DNA from: Agapanthus africanus
Lineage: Eukaryota > Streptophyta > Magnoliopsida > Asparagales > Amaryllidaceae
DNA: 64,000 bases
Assembly: GCA_030015575.1 (NCBI GenBank)
Contig: JASDDO010000006.1
Coordinates: 206,837,632 to 206,901,631 of the forward strand
Direction: 5' to 3'
The notes beneath the pieces were generated by a model, which was not told the origin of the DNA, made no database searches, and was given only the letters and a program-made list of their open reading frames with translations. Made by a program: the position numbers and the translations under genes. How positions within the stretch are numbered: position 1 is the stretch's first letter; each line of letters opens with the position of its first letter. This document shows positions 43,075 to 53,807 of the stretch, piece by piece.

Positions 43075-45292
43075 TGTTAGTTGTATGTATGCCCTAGAGG
43101 CCAGCATTGTACAGATGATGTATATTATATTGGATGCTTGGACATATATAGAGATGACTTTCTTGCTCGATATGATAGTATACTATCTGGTTACTCTTTA
43201 TCTTAACATGTATACTAGTCTCTTTAAACTGTCTTATAGTTACATGTTGGTAAAGCCCTTAGGATGTGTACTTGAATACCTGGACCATGATGCAGATCAT
43301 ACTAGTGGGGACATGGTAGTCCATAGGTACATCCTTCAAGGTCCCTAGTCATGGGTGTATCGAGACGGGGCATCGATATACCAGTGTAGACTAGCGTATA
43401 CGCTTCTCGACCCTTGAGATGGGCAATGGATGATCCCATATCCATTGGTGTTTGACATCAGAGATGGTATACGGGTGCTCAGTGGAGACTGGGTACACTG
43501 GACGGACTCGCCGAGATCTCCCAGATGGTATTATACCTCACGTCAGATGGCAGTTCTCACGTGACACTTGTGCAGGTTAGTCTGTAGACCCGAGATCGTC
43601 ATAGAGTCTTGTGTGATTCTGACTGTGCTTTGATCTCCACCTTACCACGTCCATGAGGGCGTGCAAAACGGTGGTCTTTGGGTACAGTCCCGAGTCACAT
43701 GGAGGCAATGAGCGATAGGAGGGGTTTCGTCTCTCCCGGTATTGGGGGTTGATGTTGCGCTGTGCTCGATTGGCCGTAACAGGGGAGTCCCTGGCCAGGG
43801 CTGATCAGAGATTTGCTGGTAAGTGTTACCAGTAGTTTCTCGACCCGTTATGAGCCTCACATCGGCACGACTTATCGGTTATTGGGGTCTGACGTTTACC
43901 ACCCCTAGACTTGATATGCGACATATCAGACGAACAGACCGGACTGTACGGTAAGTGTTACTGGTTGGATTCACAGGAGTGTGAGCGGGCTTGCTCATCG
44001 ATCTTCTGATCGCTCAATACCCGGATGGCCGTTACGTTTAGCAGACCGCTTGCGGCTTGTGGGTGCTTGATATGATCATCGTCTGCTACCGGCGTATTGA
44101 CGAGTCTTTAGACTCCTACACAGAGGTTTCCTGGCTCAAGCGAAACGAAATAGGAGCGTATATGAGATATGTGCGGGACCGAGAATAATGCGTGTATGTG
44201 ATACCGTATTTCATTCTCGCGATTAATGTTTCGATTGGTTATATGCGATATAACCTAGTTATCGAATCGAAGATCGATTCGATAAGTCGATACATTAGAT
44301 ACTAGTCGGTTATGTGCGACATGACCGGATCATTGAATCAAGTGTTGATTTAATGATTTAATGTATAATTATATATTTGATATATTACTTTGCATTAACT
44401 AGTATTGGTTCACTTTAAAGGGATTTTCTCACTTGAAAAGCACATTGTATATGTGATATATTTTGTGTGCACTTGATTGTATCATGTTTGATGTTGCATG
44501 CTAACTTGTGTTTTGTGTAAAGATTAAACCATGGTTGTGTAATGGTTAGGGTTTCCTTTTTATTACTAATTTATTTATTTATTTATTTTGGAAAGGATTA
44601 TGAAGAAAAATGGTGGCTTTCTTTGTATTTAGTTGAAGCTTCATGAAGGTTTGACATTGTTACCATTTTGTCTTCATCCTTAACCCTAACCATTCTAACT
44701 AACCATGATCTATTCTCTACACTTTAACATGGTTAGCATATGATTAGTATTGATTTTATTTTCATTTTAAAAGCAACACTTATCATATTCTTTCTTCTTC
44801 TTCATCATCTTCATCAAGAAAGAAAGCTTGATTCCATCAATGGCATCTTGAGCAAAAGAGTGAGAAATCCAATTCTAAAGTGAACCCACCTCCTATTTCT
44901 TCACCCTCTATCTCTTGCCAAGTAGTATAGGGTGTTTTCTTCACAAGTTTCACAACTTGGTGAAGTTGGATCTTGAACTTGTGTTGCCTCGACGTAGATC
45001 ATCTTCGGCACGAAGCCGACGACCTTGCCCGCCCATTTCTCCGATGAAGCCGATGTTTGAGTCCGGGATTCGAGACGGACAACGAGAGGATGTCTACGTA
45101 GAGCTAAGAAAGTGGAGAACCGGATCTACAAAGGTTGTAGCTTCTCACTTTTAGTTAAGTCGTTAACTATTTTCCTGTTTCGCCTAAAATTCTAGTTAAC
45201 GATCCGTATTAGGGTTTCTCGGCACTCATAAATTTGAAATTGGCATGGTTGATGCCTTGTGAGACTTCATTAGCGTGCCTAGGAACCCTACA
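43075..45292 (+). repeat. Copia-4 3' LTR (2218 bp)
   Basis: Near copy of 34696-36914 with the same termini; followed by the right GGTAT duplication at 45293-45297. Confidence 0.93.
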
Positions 45293-45297
45293 GGTAT

Positions 45298-46682
45298 TTC
45301 AAAAGAGAATATGTAATTGTTTTAAAAACCCGGTTACCCTTGATATGATATTTCAGTGCGTCCACCATGTGTTTTCTCGGTGCTGAGAGCGACTTGTGAG
45401 AACCGAGTTAGAGGAGTGGAGGAACCGTTTCGGGTACATGGTGGACCCGGTAAGGTACCCCACGGCAAGAAGCACGTGGTGATGACGATGTGAGCCTGAC
45501 AGGGGAGCACTACCTACCAGTGATTTTACCCGACGCGTCGGATATCCGGAAGATACCGTCGTGGTCTTGAGATGGATGGTAGGGGCCGGTCTGGACTTAC
45601 GGCGCCCTAGATAGTGAGATTGATACTGGGATTTTGAGATATTGAGGTACTGATATTTGATGATACAGGCTAGTTCGGATAGCCGGAGTCTGAGATATTG
45701 GGATTTATGTTTTGTGTCGATGCTAGGCACAGTTTATGCTGATTTCATTTATGTTACCTCACTTTAAAAATACAGAAATCTCACTAAATTATGAAAGCGT
45801 TTCTTCGTTTACATGTATTCTGTTTTCATGCATTCATACATCATCCATATGATATATTGCTACCTGAGGCACTGACAGGGGCACATAGGATTACACTTGG
45901 GTAAGATATTTACCCTAGCCATTATTATAGGCTGCATGTTATATATATTTGAGGATATATTATGATCGTATGACCTAGGATTGCGACATACATGCGTTTC
46001 CTGTTCATAGATGTATTCTATTCACGAGTTGGCAACTCACCCCCGTTGTGCCATAGTTTCTTGCAGGTTTTCCCGTATAGGTTTCATTACGGCATTGCTG
46101 GCACTACTTCCATTTCCGGGTGATTTGCTAGTAGGTGGGTTTATTTGTATCGTTCCCATCATTATATTTTGTATATTATTATTCTGTTGTATCTAGAAGT
46201 TTCATCAACCAAACATGTATTTATTTCAGAGATAGAGACCAGTGTTGTTTATTCTTTCGAACTTAGAGTCGCGCGTTGTATTTATATGGATTTCATGCTG
46301 TTTTGAGTTTCTTTTTCTGTTGTGATCCTCGCCTTTCGGCGTTGTATATTATATTGCTTGCGTGGTTGTGACCGTCGATTGACGAAGAGCTAACTCCCGC
46401 TTGGGGATGCCTTTATTCATATATATGCTTTATCTGGTTTTGTACCCGTTTGGGGTCAGTTTAGACAAAGGAAACCCTGCCGAAATTTTTAGAAAGGACT
46501 TGTGATTTTAAATGCATATTTCGGCGTATTTTGCAAAACTACTTGATTTAAATGGTTCTTCCTTCACTCTACTACTTTTCTTGGTTTGGATTTCTGGGTT
46601 TTCGGCTGACTTAGATTACGTACGCCTCGAGACGTTTCGTAGTTTAAGTGCCGGTCATGTTCCCTACTTTCGGGTCGTGACA
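45298..46682 (+). repeat. Gypsy-C 5' LTR, second piece
   Basis: Continues the LTR broken at 34695; ends TCGTGACA at 46682. Contains the GAGTTGGCAACTC box (46026-46038) and acceptor-like TTGCAG (46061-46066), matching 53146-53158 and 53181-53186 in the 3' LTR. Confidence 0.88.
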
Positions 46683-46686
46683 AAGT

Positions 46687-46698
46687 TGGTATCAGAGC
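46687..46698 (+). other. Gypsy-C primer binding site
   Basis: TGGTATCAGAGC, four bases after the LTR, as in Gypsy-A. Confidence 0.93.
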
Positions 46699-46761
46699 GT
46701 TAGATTTTACCTTCGGAGCGTAGGATGACCCTTGGTTGATGGAGTAAGTAGCTTGAGTAGA

Positions 46762-46807
46762 GTGACATACCGTACGTATGTTCCGCGGCATATTTACGAT
46801 ACGTTAC
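46762..46807 (+). other. Gypsy-C leader hairpin with CCGCGG loop
   Basis: Outer GTGAC (46762-46766) with GTTAC (46803-46807), middle CGT (46771-46773) with ACG (46796-46798), apical GTATG (46776-46780) with CATAT (46789-46793, one G.U). The loop contains CCGCGG at 46783-46788. Same architecture as 5319-5363 in Gypsy-A, kept although this element no longer codes for protein. Confidence 0.6.
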
Positions 46808-46889
46808 TCCACTTAAGAAGCCTTAGGATGTACATTTCTTTGTTCAGTATTATATTCCTTCCTATGATCTAGCCTCATCGGTACCAGTT

Positions 46890-46985
46890 ATGGTTTTGCT
46901 GCCACGATTATGGGCAGGGAGAGATACGGCTAGAGTTGCGGTCAGCACGAGCTCGTTACGAACGAGGACTGACCAGGGCGTAAAT
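46890..46985 (+). pseudogene. gag: Gypsy-C gag start remnant
   Basis: ATG at 46890, followed by sequence resembling the first 25-30 codons of Gypsy-A gag (CTCG..ACGA.GACTGA.CAGGGC near 46950-46980), with small indels. Similarity is lost after about 46985; the remainder of gag is gone or unrecognisable. Confidence 0.55.
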
Positions 46986-47464
46986 TCCGGCGACACACGA
47001 AGACAGAGTTGTGCATTTTTACTGTGTTTTCGAGCCACGAGCGTTGGATGGATCGCTGTATGAGATTACTCGGACATGCAGATCAGCACCATAGGATCGA
47101 GCCACTGATAGAGGCCAGCCAGATTTTGATAACCGTTGATGTATTGCTTATTGATGATGTTTGAGGCACTGTTCAGCGTACAGACGAGTGAGCCCATTGT
47201 TGCTGCGAACGACGAGATATCGTCCCAGATGTTAGAGCTATTGTAGTACGAGTTGTACTAAGAGATGATAGAAGGTCGCTAGTCACCCGACGATGAATGA
47301 CTAGGACATGTGGTTCGTTCGCTACCCCGATGCAAGGTCATCAGATAGATTGATTCCAGCTAGGGACGACTTCACGCGGAGACGTTGAGAGTCGACAGAG
47401 ACGATCGAATGTCAAAAACCTATTATTCCAAGTTTAAAGTATTTGGAAAGACATGAAGGCAATT

Positions 47465-47612
47465 CTATGGACCCTCTAGAAGAATGAAACCCTAACTCGA
47501 CATAATGACCGTGTGAAAGCCTTTGAACCTTAGGGTTTGCGGCAGTTCCGCGGTGCCATTAGTGAGGCTTGGGTTTGCCCTTCTACGGCTGGACCACCGA
47601 TGCTGTGGAATG
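47465..47612 (+). other. Copia-leader-like segment inside Gypsy-C
   Basis: Matches the Copia-4 leader at 37450-37605 in the same orientation, sharing CCCTCTAGAAG, CTTTGAACCTTAGGGTTTG and CCCTTCTACGGCTGGACC with small indels between. The copies are too diverged to come from the Copia-4 now nested in this element's LTR. Confidence 0.75.
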
Positions 47613-48550
47613 TACTCGATACTATTAAACTGTACCCAAGATGTTGAGCTCTTGGGGGATTATAAGGTTTTGACGAATCGATCGGATGGTTCGACTTCAT
47701 TCGGATGCTAGGTGGTGAGATGCACTTCTTGGGAGACTCCAGATATGAGGATAGTCGTTGGAGATCAGTCCATGCAGCCATGACGAGACGAGTCCGAAGC
47801 AGTCAACATTAGAGAAAAGTGGAGTAAGAGGTTCGTACCATATCTGGATAAGATGACGTTCCACTCTGCCGATATCAGACATGGGGTACGCATGCCGAAG
47901 CATTGTACTTGGATATACCATCCAAAAGAAGTCGTGATGAGTCTGCAGTCATTCCGGAACAAGAAACAGATATAGTAAAGGACGATCCCTTCCGGACAGT
48001 TCGGCAGAGACGAGATTTGGGAGAGACCTAGACAAGACCTTTCTGGAATAAATTACGAGAAGACTTGGACCCAGGAGTGGTCATGTTACGCACACCAGCA
48101 GGCCAGAGTACATGATCGTCGACGAGACATGCTATGAGTGACCACGACAGTTGGCCAGAGATTCTTGGAGGATGTGCTTGAGCGGAACTATTCATCCATA
48201 CTTGATTTCGGTATTTTGGGCGATCTATTCGCATGACTGATTTTGATGATTGAGTTTCATAATATTTGTTTTCATGCACCATGGTTGCACCTACCGAGTA
48301 TTTACGACTTTTGCACAGTTGTTGCACATGTTATCGTTTTCGTGCTTTGGTTTCTCATGTTTATGATTTTATGGGTTTCATAGAGTTGAGTTGATTTTTT
48401 GCATATGTACGCACACGATTTGGTTTATGCACTCGGTATAGTTCACATATGCTTGCAGTGCAGTGATGCGCATTTTGTGCATTACAGTTGCACTGGATTT
48501 CGATTTCGATGGTGATGCTCGATATTTGTTTTGTGCACCTGATTGGATTT

Positions 48551-48838
48551 TGCGCATGTTCGGCGCTTGATATTGGATTTCATGATTTCGTGCATGATGG
48601 ATGCACCTGATTTGGGTTTTCCCACATGTTGGGCACATGTTATGATTTACAATTTTGGTGCACACCAGATGCACTAAATCGAGATTCTTCGTGCATATCA
48701 GATGCACCTGATTTTGTTGTCGGGCACACACGTTGCCTATGACAGATGCTTCGTGCACGCCCGTTGCACCTTGATGTTGTTTCTGTGCACATGTATGGCA
48801 CATATATGGATTTTGATTTACGTGCGCACCAGACGCAC
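48551..48838 (+). repeat. Mini-hairpin array, ~34-bp period (GTGCA-N7-TGCAC)
   Basis: Perfect 17-nt units start at 48590, 48658, 48691, 48753 and 48822, with weaker units at 48551, 48620, 48723 and 48785, spaced 30-39 bp. An outlying perfect unit lies at 48477 and weaker ones at 48274 and 48311. The unit at 48822 is GTGCG-CACCAGA-CGCAC, a matched change on both arms. Reading the minus strand gives a 141-codon frame (48378-48803) that is only a product of the repeat. Confidence 0.75.
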
Positions 48839-49480
48839 GTAGTATTCATATGCACATTTTGGGATTGATTTCTTATGGAGCAGTAAGGTTTTATGATATT
48901 TGCTATGTGTTTTCATACTGAGAAAGACTAGTCAAAGGACAGTACATGGATATATTTTGCATGCATTGATAGTTATCGAAGGGATTTCCAAAAGCGAGCT
49001 ATAGTCTCAGTATTTACCTACGTGTCTGATATGACACGAAATGTTTAAAACAAGGAAACCCTTCTAAATTGTTCCAAAACGGCGGAACGTACATTTTAAA
49101 CAAAGGTATATATGTATATGGTTATTTTCTTATGACAGAGACGTCCGCTACTGTGCAATGTTATGCGCATTGCACATCGACTTTAATAGATTTGGCATGC
49201 TTTTCCTTTTGATATTTACATGTGTAGTTCTGATTTATATATCATATTGGTTTATGTTGGTTTTGGCATTCGTGTCTTTATCATGACTCCGATGATTGCG
49301 GGACACTTGACGGAGTTTCGATTTTGAGTTATCTGCTCATTACTCATGCGCATGCATTGCGCTATGATGCGTTTTATGTATTAATGATTTCGGAGCCCCG
49401 ACGACTTGGACATTTTATTGAAATGTTTTAGAATTTGGTGGTTTAAATTTAAATTCAAATTTGGGGACCGAATTTCTTTA

Positions 49481-49491
49481 AGGGGGAAGAT
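49481..49491 (+). other. Gypsy-C polypurine tract
   Basis: AGGGGGAAGAT abuts the 3' LTR. Confidence 0.9.
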
Positions 49492-51411
49492 TGTAACATT
49501 TCAAAAAAATTAAATATTATTTTTGGGAATTTTTATAATTTAATATTAATTTTTAATGAATATTTTAATATTTCGGTATAATTAAATACCGATAAATGGG
49601 GAAAATTTTGGAAAAATTTTGGAAAATTCTAAAATAGGGTATTTTATGGGATTATGCCATTTTAAAGTTTTTATGGTTAATTATATGCTAATTTGGTGCT
49701 AATCGCGATTAAAAATCACTAATCGCGATTAAAAATCGCTAATCGGTTTTTTAATATTTTTGTGCAAAACATGCACATATCATTTTTTTCTACACTTGTT
49801 ACATTTTCTTACATGTTGTGGGTAGATGGTGCCTAGGGTTACCATTGTGAGAAGAAGGAATAAAGGAAAAAGAAAAGAAAAAGTAAAGTATGATGATGAG
49901 AGAGAGTGTGGGTTACTTTTGACTTGTTTGACCCACCCCATCATTTTATCATCTCATTTCTCTCTCCCCCGTCAAAGAGCTGCTGCTGCTGCCCTTTCCC
50001 TCTTCCTCCTCCCTCTTCAAGCTTAGATCCACCATGAAATTCACCCCAAAACCCTATTCGCATTTCACAAAAAATTTTCCTGAGCTCACTGGCTACACAT
50101 TGGGCCTAGAAAGAGAGGATCTTAATGACATTGAGCAACTCAAGAATTTTCTTGAGTTGCCAAAGGAGGTAATTCCTGCACCCTAGCGTAGTATTTCGAT
50201 TTCTTTATACATCTATACTAGTTTAATGTCGATATGGTGTCGTTTGATGGAATTTTGAAATTTCAAGTTATGGTTTAGGGTTTGATCTGAAATCAAGGTT
50301 GAATTGAGGTGTAATTAGAGACTATAACCCCTCGTGTGATATTATATTTGACCAAACCATATAATTTAACCCAGAATACGGATTTATAGAAACGGTATCG
50401 GGGAAAACTGTAAATTTGTCACTTTTTTTGGAAGTCTGCTTCCACCCGAGCCACCTGAAAATAATTCTGGGTTGACAGAGAGATGTGCAGGAACTTAGGA
50501 ACCACCGCCTAAAGCCCTAGCCCCAACCACCATTTTTTGGCCGCCAATAAATTCCTCCTGGCCGTAAATTGCGGCCAGAGTAGGTTGGAACCCCCTCGTT
50601 TTTGTTCTGTAGCCTTATACCCTATAAATTAAACCCTTGGTATGTGCAATTTTGACTGATTCCACATAGGGTAGAATCTGGGATAGTTTTCTTGAGTTGG
50701 CGCATGGTTTACGACTTGTTTTAGCATGGATTTTAGTATTTGATGATTCGTTTCTGTCGGATGGCGTTTAAACGTCAACGGCATAGGATTATTGATCGTG
50801 TTTGCATGCGAGACTATAGGTTTTTACCAATGTGAGTAGCGTGTGCCGTTTTGGTTTTCAGATGTGATTTTCATGTGCTTTAGCATTTGTGATATCCATG
50901 TAGGTACCCCACGTGGCGAAGAGGCATTGAAGATAAAGATGGTGACATCGGCATCGGCACACGAGAAGCAAGGTGAGTTTATATCTACGGGGAGAAGTCG
51001 GGTGGATGGCGTATAGCACCCCCGCAGTTCGTGGTGATGTATACGAATACGTATTCACACACATATATTGATTATATATTGTATGAGTTTATTGATGATA
51101 AAGATGGATAATTGGTGTGATTGGATTGGTTTAGTGTTGTGAAACCCTAGTGTAGTGGTTGCACCATACACACACACACTCATACTTGCATACATTCTTC
51201 TTTCATATATGCGTATATGGGATATATTTATGTGTTCACATGGGTATGGGACTATGTGTTCACATACTGGATTTGAGGATAGTATTTGGGATTTGAGGTG
51301 AGTCGATGAGATGTGATTTGAGACCGTGAGATCGGTGATATGGCAGGATTCATACTTGAGATACGTCCTGATGTTATAGCGGATCTTTGGATGACGATGC
51401 CATGTAAATAA

Positions 51412-51413
<2 letters not shown>

Positions 51414-51445
<32 letters not shown>
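51414..51445. repeat. TA microsatellite, expanded in Gypsy-C 3' LTR
   Basis: About 16 TA units; the same site in the 5' LTR (near 33701-33714) has only about seven. Confidence 0.9.
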
Positions 51446-51446
<1 letters not shown>

Positions 51447-51834
51447 GGTTGACATGTGATCGTGATATGAGAAAGGATATGATATGATAAGATATTTATA
51501 ATAGGTCGCTTTGGGCGATGTATACTTCTTTATGACGATATATGATGATGATATTGGTTTGTATGAGGCTGTAGATCAGTAGTCAGATCATGATTATATG
51601 GATGATATTAGTATTGTACTAGACGTAGGTCAGTACCCGGATTATGATCTTGATAAAGAGAATACCAGATGAATAATATGATGAATGTGATATTGACCCG
51701 TACCCAGATTTGGGATGCCGTACGACGGATTTACGTATGAGCTATATATTGCTGTTTGATCCGTACTCTTGACTTGGGAATATCTAATTTTAAATATGGT
51801 ATCGGATGTGATATTATCGAGGCGGGATCACCGA

Positions 51835-51836
<2 letters not shown>

Positions 51837-51871
<35 letters not shown>
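51837..51871. repeat. TA microsatellite in Gypsy-C 3' LTR
   Basis: Uninterrupted TA run matching the interrupted one at 34109-34152. Confidence 0.9.
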
Positions 51872-51874
<3 letters not shown>

Positions 51875-53807
51875 CTCAGATGTTACGCGGTTTCTTTACC
51901 TGCAGTTAGCCTGTTAGCTCAGCCTTATAGTTTAGTGTAGCTGTAAGACTCATATGATATTAAATGCAGATTAGCTATTGTTGTGTCTAGTATTCTGCTC
52001 CCGCTCATTATTGATGTTCGCTTCGCATCGCTTACTTATTGTACTGCATATTCCATTATTGATATCATGGTATTAGGACACCAGCACCCTTACCGATGAT
52101 GCGTATGTACCACGTACACTTACTTGCCGCCTCACACACATCTTTATCGGTAATTGCCATGTCACATACAATTAGAGAATTTTATTGCTTGATTTAGCTT
52201 GTTAGCTAGTAGTTTTGGCATGATATTAGTGTACTTGCCTTATATGCAAGCTTAGATATTGTAGTTATTACTTGTCACTTCATGCATACCTTTATTCATT
52301 GTTATGCCGCATTCAAGGATTCTCATGCCTATATTCATGTATTTACGTGCTATTGATGATTTGGATTCGGACTTCCATGAGATTTCTGGATTTGGGAACC
52401 GTGGGTATTTCAAAAGAGAATATGTAATTGTTTTAAAAACCCGGTTACCCTTGATATGATATTTCAGTGCGTCCACCATGTGTTTTCTCGGTGCTAAGAG
52501 CGACATGTGAGACCCGAGTTTGAGGAGTGGAGGAACCGTTTTGGGTACATGGTGGACCCGGTAAGGTACCCTGGGGCAAGAAGCGCGTGGTGATGATGAT
52601 GTGAGCCTGACAGGGGAACACTACCTACCGATGATTTTACCCGACGCGTCGGATATCCGGAGGATACCGTCGTGGTCTTGAGATGGATGGTAGGGGCCGG
52701 TCTGGACTGACGGCGCCCTAGATAGAGAGATTGATACTGGGATTTTGAGATATTGAGGTACTGATATTTGATGATACAGGCCAGTCCGGATAGCCGGTGC
52801 CTGAGATATTGAGATATTGGGATTTATGTTTTGTGTCGATGCTAGGCACAGTTTATGCTGATTTCATTTATGTTACCTCACTTTAAAAATAGAGAAATCT
52901 CACTAAATTATGAAAGCGGTTTCTTCGTTTACATGTATTATGTTTTCATGCATTCATACATCATCAATATGATATATTGCTACTTGAGGCACTGACACGG
53001 GCACATGGGATTACACTAGGGTTAGATATTTACCCTAGCCATTATTATAGGCTGCATGTTTTATATATTTGAGGATATATTATGATCGTATGACCTAGGA
53101 TTGCGACATACATGCGTTTCCTGTTCATAGATGTATTCTATTCACGAGTTGGCAACTCACCCCCGTTGTGCCACAGTTTCTTGCAGGTTTTCCCGTATAG
53201 GTTTCATTACGGCATTGCTGGCACTACTTCCATTTCCGGGTGATTTGCTAGTAGGTGGGTTTATTTGTATCGTACCCATCATTATACCTTGTATATTATT
53301 ATTCTGTTGTATCTAGAAGTTCCATCAACCAAACATGTATTTATTTCAGAGATAGAGACCAGTGTTGTTTATTCTTTCGACCTTAGAGTCGCGCGTTGTA
53401 TTTATATGGATTTCATGCTGTTTTGAGTTTCCTTTTCTGTTGTGATACTCGCCTTTCGGCGTTGTATATTATATTGCTTGCGTGGTTGTGACCGTCGTTT
53501 GACGAAGAGCTAGCTCCCGCTTGGGGATGCCTTTATTCATATATATGCTTTATCTAGTTTTGCACCCGTTCGGGGTCAGTTTTTACAAAGGAAACTCGGC
53601 CGAAATTTTTAGAAAGGACTTATGATTTTAAATGCATATTTAGGCGTACTTTGCAAAACTGCTTGATTTAAATGGTTCTTCCTTCACTCTACTACTTTTC
53701 TAGGTTTAGATTTCTGGGTTTTCGGCTTATTTAGATTACGTATGCCTCGAGACGTTTCGTAGTTTAAGTGCAGGTCATGTTCCGTACTTTCGGGTCGTGA
53801 CTCGTAC

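Larger units (their letters stand above)
34696..45292 (+). mobile_element. Copia-4: full-length Ty1/copia element with intact pol but no gag
   Basis: LTRs 34696-36914 and 43075-45292, primer site, 2.8 kb non-coding leader, one intact pol gene and a purine tract, inside a GGTAT duplication. It belongs to the same family as Copia-1. The LTRs differ by a few percent by eye, more than those of Copia-2, yet the gene has no stop or shift. The polyprotein resembles the Tork/Angela group by overall sequence feel; lineage assignment is tentative. Confidence 0.93.
46683..49491 (+). other. Gypsy-C interior, 2.8 kb, essentially non-coding
   Basis: Between primer site and purine tract. It holds the leader hairpin (46762-46807), a decayed gag start (46890-46985), a copia-leader-like segment (47465-47612) and a mini-hairpin array (48551-48838). 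The stretches 46986-47464, 47613-48270 and 48860-49480 show no convincing similarity to gag or pol by eye and no long frame. Confidence 0.75.
31798..53802 (+). mobile_element. Gypsy-C: full-length non-coding gypsy element (LARD-like) carrying Copia-4
   Basis: LTRs of about 4.28 kb (31798-34695 plus 45298-46682) and 4.31 kb (49492-53802), primer site, purine tract and CGTAC duplications. The 2.8 kb interior has no recognisable gag or pol beyond a decayed gag start. Terminal bases have mutated: the left end reads CG for TG and the right end CT for CA. Large LTRs around a non-coding interior fit the large retrotransposon derivative (LARD) type, which depends on proteins from relatives. The LTR family is close to Gypsy-D and more distant from Gypsy-A. 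Confidence 0.88.
49492..53802 (+). repeat. Gypsy-C 3' LTR (4311 bp, uninterrupted)
   Basis: Begins TGTAACATTTC. It gives the empty-site sequence for Copia-4 near 52403. Differs from the 5' LTR by several percent, including a short GCGATTAAAAATC duplication near 49705-49740 and microsatellite length changes. Ends TCGTGACT, with the last base mutated from A. Confidence 0.9.

Noticed and set aside
48378..48803. Minus-strand 141-codon frame with regularly spaced Cys and His
   Set aside because: The regularity comes from the ~33-bp DNA repeat (a multiple of three) underneath. No start context, no homologue, no known zinc-finger spacing.
48551..48838. CRISPR-like array
   Set aside because: Spacing is superficially similar, but repeats are short and degenerate, the DNA is a plant retrotransposon interior and there are no cas genes.
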